Source of the DNA: Veillonella agrestimuris
GTDB lineage: Bacteria > Bacillota > Negativicutes > Veillonellales > Veillonellaceae
Assembly: GCF_943193065.1 (NCBI RefSeq)
Contig: NZ_CALPCS010000005.1
Span: forward strand, 62,001 to 126,000
Direction of reading: 5' to 3'
Length of the DNA stretch: 64,000 nucleotides
In this document: piece after piece, positions 25,553 through 37,600 of the stretch
Position numbering within the stretch: the first letter of the stretch is position 1
Layout of the letters: every line of letters starts with the position of its first letter
Translations under genes and position numbers: made by a program
The notes under the pieces: generated by a model
Database searches by the model: none
Seen by the model: only the letters and a program-made list of their open reading frames with translations
What the model was told of the DNA's origin: nothing

Positions 25553-25756
25553 TTATCTACAGCAATATCCATAACCATACTCGTCATTCATCATGTGACG
25601 CTCGTGCATATAAGGATGCATCATATAACCAGATCGTTCATATCGAGGCATATCTACTGCTGTCGGTGTAATACGAACAGTCTCTGCTGTTACAGGACTT
25701 GAAAAACTCGCAAATCCAATTAATGTTAATATAGCTAATAATCCTATTTTTTTCAT
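25553..25756 (-). CDS. Small secreted His/Met/Tyr-rich protein
   Basis: This 67-residue protein begins with a clear signal peptide (MKKIGLLAILTLIGFASF then SSPVTA-E). The mature part of about 42 residues ends in a tract rich in Met, His and Tyr (GYMMHPYMHERHMM, then GYGYCCR with a Cys pair). Such composition suggests copper or other metal binding, but that is inference. I chose the ATG at 25756, with GGCGG nine bases upstream, over a TTG further out. It shares signal-peptide style and the ERITP/VRITP stretch with the next gene upstream. Confidence 0.7.
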   Translation of the reverse strand: MKKIGLLAILTLIGFASFSSPVTAETVRITPTAVDMPRYERSGYMMHPYMHERHMMNDEYGYGYCCR

Positions 25757-25949
25757 AGCTTTTTCCGCCCACAATCATACAAGATATTATAATTACTATT
25801 TATATATTTATTATATAAAAATATATAATATATTTCAATATATTTCTATACTAAAAACTATCTATGCAAAATAGGCATGAATAACTGTATATTATACACT
25901 CGCATACTGATAGGAATTCTTCAATTGTATTAATTTTTCTGGAGTTTTA

Positions 25950-26972
25950 TTATTTTTTGCTACCGTGTTTTTCTACAGCTTTCACATTTTGAATAATGGA
26001 TTTCGCCACATCCCGTGTAACAGCCCGGTCAAAAGAAATAGAGTGATTTTGGCCATCTTGTTCCCAAGTAGCGAGGCGTACCATATGTTCGCCACCTTTG
26101 AAAGTCACTTTCGTGTTACCTACATATGTGCTGCGTACTACACTATAAGAGTTATAATCGCCACTAATATCACCTTTTTCTGTAGCAGAAACACGGTAAA
26201 CAATGCGATTAGCGTCTTCACCAATATGTTCTGATCGATAGAATTTATTTTTACCATCATTAGCAACATACATGATTTGTAAAATGTCTTTATTAATAGT
26301 CGTAACACTTTCCATTGTATAATCAGCAGGCAATAGTTTTGGAATGTGAGGATTAAATCCAAGGAAACGTACAGCTTCTTCGATGGTGTTGAACTCATGG
26401 ATTGGGCTAGGCATACCTACCATAGCCTCATTGTTCACAGTCCGTTGATGACGTTCGTTATGCATACGTTCATGATTGTTCATATGCTGATTACCATTCA
26501 TATGGCGATGATCATTCATATGCTGTCCACCCATATACACTGGCGGATTTGCTGGCGCAGGCATAATACGAGGACCATGGTAGTCACTTTGGCTAGCAGC
26601 TTGAGCATCTACTGTTTGAGCTGGTGTACCATCTGGTAGTTTACCATTGTGACGTAAATGAGCTTCGTCAAAAGACATAAAGCGATGACCGTATTTAGGT
26701 GTATCAGCACCTACTGGTGCTGGCGCTACTAATGTTTTTTGAGAACTTTGTGTTGCAACTACATTTGTAGGAGCTGCTGCACTCGTTGGTACTACTGCAG
26801 CTGTTGGTTGCACTATAGCCGCTGGCATCGGTTGTACAGCTTGTGGTGCAGATTGCACAACTGGTGCTTGTGCTGCCATCGGTGTAATACGCTCTGCATG
26901 AGCCGTTCCAATACCTATAGTTCCTAATACTGCTAATGCAACTAATATAGATCGTTGTTGTTTCATATTCAT
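25950..26972 (-). CDS. Secreted His/Met-rich protein with DUF4367-like domain
   Basis: The 340-residue protein has an N-terminal signal peptide ending at AHA, an Ala/Pro/Gln-rich stretch (residues 32-90), and a His/Met/Asn-rich repeat around residues 148-180 (GGQHMNDHRHMNGNQHMNNHERMHNE in part). The C-terminal 150 residues resemble the DUF4367 fold (LPADYTMESV, GDISGDYNSYSV, LATWEQDGQNHSISF), usually found exported in Firmicutes. Function is unknown. The His/Met tract again suggests metal binding. It starts at an ATG 5 bases after AAGGATG, with a second ATG two codons on. Confidence 0.72.
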   Translation of the reverse strand: MNMKQQRSILVALAVLGTIGIGTAHAERITPMAAQAPVVQSAPQAVQPMPAAIVQPTAAVVPTSAAAPTNVVATQSSQKTLVAPAPVGADTPKYGHRFMSFDEAHLRHNGKLPDGTPAQTVDAQAASQSDYHGPRIMPAPANPPVYMGGQHMNDHRHMNGNQHMNNHERMHNERHQRTVNNEAMVGMPSPIHEFNTIEEAVRFLGFNPHIPKLLPADYTMESVTTINKDILQIMYVANDGKNKFYRSEHIGEDANRIVYRVSATEKGDISGDYNSYSVVRSTYVGNTKVTFKGGEHMVRLATWEQDGQNHSISFDRAVTRDVAKSIIQNVKAVEKHGSKK

Positions 26973-27136
26973 ACATCCTTTATATTTAATTTCACAAAAT
27001 ATAATTTGTCATAATACACTAATTATATATGAAATATTTGTGAATTTCAATATATGTAGCTAATATATAACTATTATATCTCACTAAAATACATTTAACT
27101 ATAACCAAACTAATCTATCCAACGTTACAAACGAAA

Positions 27137-27162
27137 AGAGCAACCCCTGTCAGGATTGCTCT
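27137..27162 (-). terminator. Terminator of the Met-rich protein gene
   Basis: AGAGCAA and TTGCTCT, with an inner CCTG/CAGG, form a hairpin followed on the minus strand by TTTTCG. It lies 9 bases after the stop of the 81-residue gene. Confidence 0.78.
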
Positions 27163-27171
27163 ATATACATA

Positions 27172-27417
27172 TTACATTTTTTGATTCTTCATCATAGGAT
27201 CCATCATCATGGGCTCTTCTTTTTTAGAATCATCCATCATCATATCTTTGTCAGCCATTGATTGATCCATCATCGCTGTATCCATCATGGGTTCTTGCAT
27301 CATCATAGGCTTCGCCGGCATTTTTGCTGCAGATGTCATCATTTGTTCCGCTTGTACTTGACCGCAACATACAAGGCCAATAGCAAGTGCTGCTAATAAA
27401 GAAAATTGCTTTTTCAT
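27172..27417 (-). CDS. Small secreted methionine-rich protein
   Basis: This 81-residue protein has a signal peptide (MKKQFSLLAALAIGLVCCGQVQAEQ) and a mature part dominated by methionine doublets and triplets (KPMMMQEPMMDTAMMDQ, EPMMMDPMMKNQKM), with acidic and lysine residues between. Roughly a quarter of all residues are methionine. Clusters of this kind bind Cu(I) or Ag(I) in known periplasmic proteins, or can scavenge oxidants. Neither is shown here. The CC in the signal region could be part of a lipobox-like site, but the spacing favours normal cleavage after QA. Confidence 0.7.
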   Translation of the reverse strand: MKKQFSLLAALAIGLVCCGQVQAEQMMTSAAKMPAKPMMMQEPMMDTAMMDQSMADKDMMMDDSKKEEPMMMDPMMKNQKM

Positions 27418-27688
27418 ATGCGTCTCCTTATAAAATTTGTCTTCGTCAGCAATTGTTAACCTATCTATACAAAATCTTTATAAGTAACAACTACCACTAC
27501 GAAATAATATACAAAACAATAAAATATACGAAATAATAATTATTATTATTACAAAATAATTATAACAAAAGCCTTTCTATTTATTCAATAAGCATCACAT
27601 TTTCCGTATATTTAGATGTGTTATTCATAATGCTAACTTGTTATAAAAATCCATTCCTATACTTCACTCTACCAAGTTAACAATCTAC
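27418..27688. other. AT-rich intergenic region
   Basis: Between the methionine-rich gene and the next terminator the sequence is AT-rich with short TAT and AATAAT runs. Apart from a probable promoter for the methionine-rich gene, I see no gene or clear structure. Confidence 0.6.
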
Positions 27689-27730
27689 AAAAAGAAGAGC
27701 TACCCCACTCGGGATAGCTCTTCTTTTTTT
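27689..27730 (-). terminator. Terminator of the 251-residue secreted protein gene
   Basis: AAAAAGAAGAGCTA pairs with TAGCTCTTCTTTTT around a loop with CCCC/GGGA. T-runs occur on both strands. It lies about 40 bases after the stop of the next gene upstream. Confidence 0.9.
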
Positions 27731-27767
27731 GTAATATACACAACTAATAAGTATTTACAACTATGAA

Positions 27768-28523
27768 TTATTGTTGTGGCTCATTAATTGCTTTTTTCAA
27801 GTCTACTACATGATCTACCATTGGATTTGGTTCATCAGTGGCTTTATTTTTCACTGTTTGTTTAGATGCGAACCATACTGTTTCGTTCATGTAGTGGCGC
27901 AATTCTTCCACTGCTACATGCTCTTGGTCTTTTGCCATAATCGCTAGGATTTGGTCTTCCAAGGCTTGTGCTTCTTCCACAGTCATAGGACCACCAATTT
28001 CTTTTTGGTGTTGGATCACTTCGTTGATTTCATCAACCATGCCGCGCAATACGTTGAAACCATAGCTATTTACAAAGCCATCTTTTTCGTTGTATTTAGG
28101 CATATCAAAGTAGTTATACTCATTTTTGTTGCGGTTTTCACCGTTCCAATTCATCGCTACTTCGTAACCGTGAACACGACCTAAGGAATGTGTGCGGAAG
28201 TAATCTGCATAGTTGTGTTTTTTCATGGAGTTAAGCCATTGTTTATCGGCTTTCGTCAATTTTTCATTAGCTTCCATTTTTGCTTTTGCTTCCGCAATAC
28301 GCTCATTAGCATGTTGCCAAGCCATAACATAGTCATGTACCGCTGCCACAGTTTGTGGGCTTGCTACTGGTACAAGAACAACGGAACCTAATGTAGGTGT
28401 TACTTTAGGGTTTTTAGTAATCAATACATCATCATAAGTAGGTGCACTTGCTGCATAGCCGGATACAGTCAAACCAGACAATACAACAGCAGCAGCGAAA
28501 GCAAACCATGTAGATTTTTTCAT
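27768..28523 (-). CDS. Secreted protein of unknown function
   Basis: The 251-residue protein starts with a typical signal peptide (MKKSTWFAFAAAVVLSGLTV, cleavage near YAA-S). The mature part is charged and largely helical, with a possible coiled coil around residues 70-100 (HANERIAEAKAKMEANEKL). Motifs of known enzymes are not seen. It lies between the metal-binding-like secreted proteins and the large adhesin gene, with its own terminator. I do not recognise the family. Confidence 0.65.
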   Translation of the reverse strand: MKKSTWFAFAAAVVLSGLTVSGYAASAPTYDDVLITKNPKVTPTLGSVVLVPVASPQTVAAVHDYVMAWQHANERIAEAKAKMEANEKLTKADKQWLNSMKKHNYADYFRTHSLGRVHGYEVAMNWNGENRNKNEYNYFDMPKYNEKDGFVNSYGFNVLRGMVDEINEVIQHQKEIGGPMTVEEAQALEDQILAIMAKDQEHVAVEELRHYMNETVWFASKQTVKNKATDEPNPMVDHVVDLKKAINEPQQ

Positions 28524-28600
28524 AGGTAATCCTCTTTCTATTATTGCTAGTTCTATTACAATGTTACAGAAATAAATTCTTTAAAGTATATCTTTAAGGT

Positions 28601-28622
28601 ATGAGGGACTCCAACGAGTCCC
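28601..28622 (-). terminator. Hairpin after the large adhesin gene
   Basis: GAGGGACTC and its complement surround CAAC. It lies 35 bases after the adhesin stop codon. The T-run after it is weak, so it may be a stabilising hairpin rather than a strong terminator. Confidence 0.55.
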
Positions 28623-28656
28623 TCTACCTATTAGAATCTACTATAGTAATTTGTAA

Positions 28657-31600
28657 TTATAGACCTAAACGTTGCATTAACATTGCAATTTGAGCTTTCA
28701 TTTCTTGGTTTTCAGCTTTCATTTCTGCATTTTCTGCAATAATTTGGTCATTTTGAGCTTTTAAGCCTGCCACTTCACCTTTGAGGCCAGTGTTTTCAGC
28801 TTTCATAGCAGCCATTTCATTTTGTAATGCGTAAGCAGAACTGATAGGACCTTTGCGGTAACGATCTGCAATAGCAGCTTCGGAATCGCGGCTACCTACT
28901 TTCCAAGTAATACCAGCATTAGCCATCATGTGGTTGCCGTCACCAGCAGCCCAGGATACACCACCGTGAATCATAGTGGATTCGTTTTTGTAGTGTGCCA
29001 CACCCAATGCAAGAGCGGAGTTACCACGGTAGTTACCATAACCAGCCATGATTTGTGTTGGCTCTAATGGATCGTATTGAATTGGTTTCAATGCAGCCAA
29101 AGCGGCACCTTGTGCACCAACGCGACCAATTTCAGCGGACAATTCTCTAGCCACACGACCATCTACAGATTGTACAGATAAATCGTATACTTTAGCACCA
29201 TCTGCATTAGTGGATTCGCTAACAAGAACGCTTTCATCTTTGGATGTAACTTGTGTCATTTGACCCACTGTAGCTACGTCTGTTTTATCTTTACCAGGCG
29301 CAACATTTGTGATTTTATTACCACCCATGTTGAGATCACCATTAGTAATATTAACAGAATTATCACCAAAGCTAATTTTAGGACCATTCGTTGTATTAGA
29401 AATGGAGCTAATATTTGTAAGGTCTTTGTTCAAGCGTACTTCTAATGTATCAGAGCCATTAGCCACTACGTTGATGTTACCTGCAGCAGATTGGAAGTTA
29501 GCAGATTGTGCTGGGCTTACACCTTCACCTTGTACTTTTACAAGGGTATTCAACTGATGTTTGTTTACAGTATCTGTATTGTTACCAGTGAATTTCAAGC
29601 CGTCGTTCAACGTAGCTACTTGTTCTGTTGTTTTGGAACCATCTGGATTTGTACGTTCGTACTCAATACGAGTAATCGTTTCTCCATCTTTACCGTTTAC
29701 ACCAGCAGGGCCTTGGTCGCCTTTAATAGTCAAGCCGTTTGCACCGTCTTTACCATTTAAGCCGATAGAACCATCTTTACCATTGATAACAACTGCAGAA
29801 CCATCTTTACCGTTGATACCGATAGAACCGTCTTTACCTGCTTTACCATCCACACCATCTTTACCACCTAATACGAGGTCATCTTTCAAGCGGTAGCTGT
29901 ATGTTTGAGTATTTCCATTCACAGTTTGCGTAATTTCTAAGTTATCACCAGCATCAAAGTTAACAGTCGTATTTGGTGTTACTTTTGTTGCTGTAGCACT
30001 ACCAACTACATTACCTGTAGCATTTGCTGTCCACCCAGATTTATTAACAACATCTTCAGCTGTATTTTTGGCAATCTGTTTCACGTCACCGATATTAGCA
30101 CCATTTGTATCAACATTGTAAATAGAGTTGCCATTAGCATCCTTACCACTTGCACCGCTAGCTTGGTTAGTGATTTGTTTATTACCAGCATCGATACCAT
30201 CTTTTGTAACAGATGGACCATTCTCAATTGTTAAACCAGAACCATCTACAGTTACACGATTACCATCTTTATTAGTAATAGTTAAACCACCTTTATTAAC
30301 AGTTGTTACATTACCTTTACCATCATTGATAGTTACACCATCATTGTTGATAGTTGTATCACCTGTTGTTACAGAGCCATCTTTACCAAGATCAAGCTCT
30401 TTATTCAAGGCAATTTTTACTTCATTGTTTTCCACAGAAGTGGTGATGTTTTTATGTCCTGTACCATCGCTACCAGTTGTTTCTTTGCCAACTACGGAAA
30501 TCGTATTGCCTAAAATTTCTTTAGCACTATTACCATCATCTGCTTTTAAGCCAAAGCCTTTGTTGATAATATCTGTTTCTGTTGTTTTGATTTTGTCAGA
30601 TACAACTTTTAATTGGTCTTCTGTTGCTGCACGGCCGGAAACGATATCAGGATTATCAATGTTCCAAGTTTTGTTGTCTAAACCTGTTACATAGCTACCT
30701 GTTCCTCCAGCGTTACCACCAACAGTTGTAGTTGTCTGATTACCCAATTTAGCAGTACCAGCAGTTACAGAATTAAGATTAATCAAATCTTTAGCCATTT
30801 TTACAGTTAATGTAGAACCACCATCAGCTTCTACGATTAAGTTATTAGCTGCACTTTCTGCTGCTGTATAAGATGTTTTATTATCTGTACGTTCCCCGAT
30901 TATTTTTACAGTGGAATTTAACTCATGTTTATTTAATGTTTTATTATTACCAGTAAAGATTAGACCGTCATCCATAGTGGCTACTTCACGAACAATATTT
31001 TTACCATCTTCACCTTTAATATAATTACCGTCTTTATCTTTTGGCATATATACGATGCGTTCTGCTTGATCAGTATCACCAGCATGATTAGGATCACGAT
31101 TCACAAGAACTTGTTCCCCTTTGGCTGTTGTAATGTCGATGCTAGCACCATCTCGACCATTTACACCATCTCGGCCATCTTTACCAGTTAAACCGATAGA
31201 ACCATCTTTACCATTCAATACAACGGAATTACCGTCTTTACCAGTAGCACCGATGGATCCATCTTTACCGTCTTTACCATTTCTACCAGCTGTAATGTTA
31301 TCAGAGAGTCTGAAAGTATATGTTTGTTCATTAGTACCTAATGTTTGAGATACTACTAAATTACTACCCGCTGCGTAGTTTACAGTATCACCAGGTTTTA
31401 CTACGGTTGCTATAGGAGTTGTACCTGTTATATTACCTTTAGCATTCGCTTTCCAACCAGTGTTGTTAACAATGTTAACGACTTCGCCGATTGTAGCGAT
31501 ACCATCTTTACCTGGGTTACCATCTTTACCCGGAACGCCGGCTTTACCATCTTTGATTGTTGGCGTATCACCTAATATTACGTCGTATTTTACTACACCA

Positions 31601-34600
31601 TCAGCACCAACGGAAGCTATTGTGTAATTACCATCTGTAAAATTCAAGCCTTTGTTTAATGTTACTGTTTGGCTATTGCTACCATTTGCTTTATATGTTA
31701 ATAGTGCTTTACCCAAATCTTGAGCTTTTGCATTAACAGTGTATGTTGTTTGACCTGTTGTTTGGTCTTTAGATTCATCAACTGTTACATTATCACCAGC
31801 TTTTACGATGGTACCTAGCTTAGTAATATTTTTAGCACCTTCATTTGTGATATTGGACAAGTCAGACTTAGCCACGCCTTGGATAATAGCAAATTTATTA
31901 GCTACTTCCTGACCATTGCCATCTGTGTATGTCAATGTAATTTCATCATCTTTAGCATTAGCACGCTTAGTTTTGTCGCCAACTGTGTATGTCGTATCTG
32001 TAATATGAATCTCATCACTTAAGTTAGCAATTTTATTAACCATTGTGCCACCGTTACCATCTGGAGTCGTATAGGTAATACGATCGCCATCTTTTTTAAC
32101 GGTTGTGTAATTGTTGGTATCGCCTAAGCGAACTTCGTTTGTAGTAACGCTATTAAGACCAGTGATGTCTTTTGCTAATTGAACATTCAAAACTGCGTTA
32201 CCATTTGTACCAGCAACAGCTGTTACACCAATGTTATCACCTGTTGCTAATTTAGTGGCATCAGTAATACCACCTTTAACGTCTACTTGTTTGTTCAATT
32301 TCACGGCTTGGACATTACCCATGTCACCGCCGAATTTAAGGCCGTCATTTAATGTGGCTACTTCTTCTGTAATCGTTTTAGTCGTATCATTTGGATCTGG
32401 ACGTTCGTATACAATGCGAGTAATGGACGTGCCATCTACACCATTTTTACCATCGCCACCTTTAATAGTAAGACCATCTTTTCCGTCTTTACCATTAATG
32501 CCGACAGAATCTAAACCAGTAAGATTTTTGTTCACCGCTACGTTGATAGTTGCATTACCATTACCATCATTTGTTTGGGTAACAGTAATATTTTTACCTG
32601 CTTGGAAATCTACGGATTTACCGTTTTTGATGTCTTGAGATTTATCACCTGCATGCACACCGCCGTTGACTGTATCAGCAGAGGATTTTATCATCCAACC
32701 AGATTCATTAACAATATTTTTCACGTCACCAATGTTAGCGCCATTTGTGTCATTGTTATAAATAGGGTTGTTATTGGCATCTTTACCTGTAGCACCGCTA
32801 CCTTGGTTGATGATTTGGTTATTGCTCATATCGAGGCTGCCACCATCAATTTTCACAGCTGGAGTTGTAATTCCGTTGTTTGTACCAGGGTTTTCATTAA
32901 TTGTAATGGAAGAATTGCCATTATTAATGGAGCTAATGTTTTGAAGGTCTTTATTCAACTTAACAGTTAATGTGCTTTCATCACCGTCTTTACCATTAGC
33001 TTCTACAATGATGTTGTTAGCTGCACTTTCGCTAGCTGCATACTCTTTCTTAGTATCAGTACGTTCACCTTGAACAGTAACAATTGTATTTAATTTGTTT
33101 TTATTAACTTTATCATTGTTACCAGTAAATTTTAAACCGTCATTTAATGTGGCTACTTCTTCTTTTACAGTAATAGTTTTAGATGGATCTGTTGGATCTG
33201 GTTGTTGACGTTCGTATACGATACGAGTAATACCATTTACACCGTTTGTACCATCTAAGCCATCTTTACCTTTTTCAGCTTTAATAGTAGCAGATGCGCC
33301 ATCTTTGCCGTCAGCCCCTTTAGGACCAGTAAGACCGATGGAACCATCTTTACCGTTAACGACTACGGATGCACCGTCTTTACCGTTTACGCCAATTTTG
33401 CCATCAACGCCGTCTTTACCATCTTTACCGATAACAATGTCATCTGCTAAAGAGTATTCTACTTTAGCATTGCCATTTTCATTCGTTTGCTTGATGGTCA
33501 AGTTTTTGCCAGCTTGCATTTCTACAGTTTTACCATCTGTAATAGCTTGCGCGCCTTGAGAGCCTGCAGCTACTGTACCGTCAGTTGCAGAGGATTTCAC
33601 ATTGAAGGAATCCATGCTACCGCCTGTTGGCAAGTTGGACAAGTCGATAACTGCTTTAGTATCAGATACTGTTTTACCAGTACCATCATTGTACGTCATA
33701 ACTACTTGTTTAGTAGTTGGGTCATATTTATAGGCTTGTGCTGCCGCACCTGTAGCAGTATTACCGCTTGCAGTACCTCCTACTGTTTCACCAGTACGAT
33801 TTGTTACTGTTGGTGCAATATGTAACTCATTAGCACGTAATGCGTCAGATGTATTTTTCAAATCAGATACGTTAACCACTGCATTTGGTGTTGCCGTGTT
33901 AGCCGTATCTAATTTAGTCAAGAAATCACCGGTAGAACCTGGTGTATTAATCGCGGAACCAACGTTTTTTACAATCATTGTACCGCCTTTAGTATCACCA
34001 GTAGGTGTTGTGAAAGATGTAATCACATCGCCAGCATCAATAGTTGTACCACTACCATTTGGTTGTGTATTCCAAGTCGTATTACCAGTAGCATCTGTAA
34101 TAGGATATACTTTATTCCCATTTTTATCTGTATAGATAGCTGGAGTAATGGCATTTACTGTGTATGTTGTTTGACCTGTTGTCTTATCACTAGAAGATGT
34201 AACTGTTACATTGTCACCAGCTTTTACGATGGTACCTAGCTTAGTGATGTTTTTCTTACCTTCATCTGTGATGTTAGACAAATCGGACTTAGCCACGCCT
34301 TGGATAATAGCAAATTTATTAGCTACTTCCTTACCATTGCCATCTGTGTATGTCAATGTAATTTCATCATCTTTAGCATTAGCACGCTTAGTTTTGTCGC
34401 CAACTGTGTATGTCGTATCTGTAATATGAATCTCATCACTTAAGTTAGCAATTTTATTAACTGTTGTGCCACCGTTACCATCTGGAGTCGTATAGGTAAT
34501 ACGATCGCCATCTTTTTTAACGGTTGTGTAATTGTTGGTATCGCCTAAGCGAACTTCGTTTGTAGTAACGCTATTAAGACCAGTGATGTCTTTTGCTAAT

Positions 34601-37600
34601 TGAACATTCAAAACTGCGTTACCATTTGTACCAGCAACAGCTGTTACACCAATGTTATCGCCTGTTGCTAATTTAGTGGCATCAGTAATACCACCTTTAA
34701 CGTCTACTTGTTTATTCAATTTCACGGCTTGAACATTACCCATGTCACCGCCGAATTTCAGACCGTCATTTAATGTGGCTACTTCTTCTGTAATCGTTTT
34801 AGTCGTATCATTTGGATCTGGACGTTCGTATACGATACGAGTTTTTATTTCTCCATCTTTACCATCTACACCTGCAGGACCTTGTCCGCCTTTAATAGTG
34901 AGACCATTTGTACCGTCTTTACCATTGAGGCCGATAGAACCATCTTTACCGTTAATAACAACAGCGGAACCGTCTTGGCCATTTACGCCGATTTTGCCAT
35001 CAACACCATCTTTACCAGGTTCACCTTTTTGACCAACTTGGATGTTATCTGCCAAGGAGTATTCTACTTGTGCATTGCCGTCAGTTGTGTTGGTTTGCTT
35101 AATAGTCAAATTTTTACCAGCTTGCATTTCTACAGTTTTGCCGTTTTTAATAGCTTGCGCATCTGTAGCAGATCCAGTAGCAACGTTACCATCTGTAGCT
35201 GTAGACTTCACATTGAAAGAAGACATGGAGTTATCAACAAGCTCTGCTACTACTTTATTGGTAGCATATAATTGAGATCCGTTAATAGCATCTGTAGAAT
35301 CAGCAGATACTTTACCTGCTGCTACGTGTTTAATTTGACGTTCTGCGTCCTTAGCACCTACGCTTACATAGTGACCACCATCAACAGGTGCACCTACATA
35401 CGTACCAAATACAACTTCATTGCCATTAGTCGTTGTAATTTTACCTTCTGTTTCAGTTGTTGCATTAGCGCTGCCATCAGAATTAGCACCGAGAACTACA
35501 GAATTATCTGTTGTCACATTGATATTGCTACCTAAAGCCACGGAACTATTGCCTGCTACAGTATTTTTGTAACCTACCGAAGCAGACTCAGTACCTGTTG
35601 CAGAAGATCGATTACCTAACGCTGTAGAGTAGTCTCCTTCTACAACAGCACCAGCACCAGCGGCAAGACCACCTTGAGCGGAGCCAGAACCATCTGTAGC
35701 ACCAACACGAGCACCTGTACCAATCGCTGTACCTAACGTTCCCCCTTCAAAAACAGAAGCCGTCGTACCAAGAGCTGTCCCCATTAATGTACGAGATGTT
35801 GCTTTTTGACCAATCGCTACAGAGCCTTTCATAGCCGATGTAGTAGGATAAACACCATCAGCTTGTATATTAGTCGCTAAATCCACACCAGTAATAGTTT
35901 TATAAGCAGTTACATTAGCAATATCGCTAGCAATAGTTTCTAAATCATTGCCACCAATAGCAACGGATGCATGACCTGCTACGACTTGTGCACCAATAGC
36001 AACAGCTTGATCGCCTACAGCACGAGAATCTTTTCCGACCGCTGTAGCATCATTTGTTTTTTGTAGGTCTCCAGAAAGACCTGACAAATACATGACATTA
36101 CCATTCTTATTAGCATTAGTGGCAGTTAACCCACCAGTATTAGTAGTATATTTAGCAGAGGTTTCACTTACAACACCATTTTCAATAACGCGACCAGCTA
36201 ATGCATTGGCACCGATAGCTACAGAAGAATTACCATATTGTTCTCCATTAACCATACCACCAGCAACAACAGCGTTATTACCGATAACAACAGAACCGCG
36301 ATTGGCGTCATTGGATAAGGCATTGGTAGCCACTGTATTGGCACCAACAGCAATAGAACCAGCAGAATGCGCTTGTGCATTAACACCGGCAGCAATACTA
36401 TTAGCATGCGTTGCACCAGCAGCATCAGAAATTTTGCCGTAATTTGTTGCGGCATTGCCAGTACCTGTATTCGTACCATCATTTACGTGGAAGTATATAT
36501 TAGGTTCTTTCGATACTTTTTTTATAGCATCATGAATTGTATTTTCACCAGTATCACCAATATTAGTCATAGTGATATTGCCATCTTTACCTAACGTAGC
36601 ATTTCCACCAAGAATATTCGTAACAGAACCGGCTACATTGCCAACCACTTGATTAGTAGCATATAATTGAGAACCATTAATCGCATCTGTGGAATCCTGA
36701 GATACTTTACCTGCAGCTACATGTTTAATTTGGCGTTCAGCGCCAGATTTACCTACGCTTACATAGTAACCAGTTTGAAGGTTTCCATTAACATCTGTCG
36801 GAGGAGCACCTACATAGTCACCATATGTAATAACAGCCCCTTTACCTGTAATAGTACCTGTCGTTTCTTTTGTAGCTGTTTCAGAACCGCTAGAACTAGC
36901 CCCTAAGACTACAGAATTATCAGTAGTAACACTGATATCATTCCCCACAGCTACAGAATTTGTGCCGCTTACATTAGCCTTTGTACCGATAGCAACCGCA
37001 TTGGTCGCTCTAGCACGAGCTAGTCGACCCACTGCAATCGATTCATTGCCAGTGGCAATAACAGAAGAGCCAATACCAATTACATTACGAGTACTTAATG
37101 TTTCGGTACCTACAGCGCCATTAGCAAAGTTACCAATTAAAACCGCTCTATCATTCGTTACATTCGCACCAATACCAGATTGCGGCCCCATGATAATGGA
37201 ACGATCGCTGGTAGCGCTTTCACCAGCTAAGTGCCCCATTAAAATATTGTTGTCACCTTTACTGTTGCGACCAGCCAAATTCCCGATAGCTACAGTACCG
37301 TCGCCAGATAATTTTTGACCTGCTGCCGCACCTATGGCAATATTAGCACCGCTATCAAAAGTCGAGAAAGTGTTATTTCGACCATTATCGCTAGTAATAC
37401 CAGAACCAGCACCATTACCAATAGCAATAGTTTGACTAGCACGTGTATCAATAATGTTAGATGCTGCACCAGTACCGAAAGCGATATTGCCATAGGATGC
37501 TGTATTTTTACCGGCTTCTTTACCAAGAAGAACGCTTGGCGCACGGTTACCATCTACCACACCAGCTTGTGCTGCTTGTACAGTAGCATCTGTTAACGCG

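Noticed and set aside
28601..28622. CTCCAACGA in the hairpin after TAA1 as a fifth copy of the hairpin repeat
   Set aside because: Only these nine bases match; AGGT, AAGTC and the inner helices are missing, so it is a simple terminator-like hairpin.
30128..30694. Long plus-strand open frame opposite the giant adhesin
   Set aside because: It is the mirror of the repetitive Gly/Asp/Asn-rich adhesin coding strand; it has no ribosome site and a Leu/Pro/Ser-biased translation typical of antisense shadows. The same holds for the other plus-strand frames in 29,250-38,500 and 45,400-50,850.
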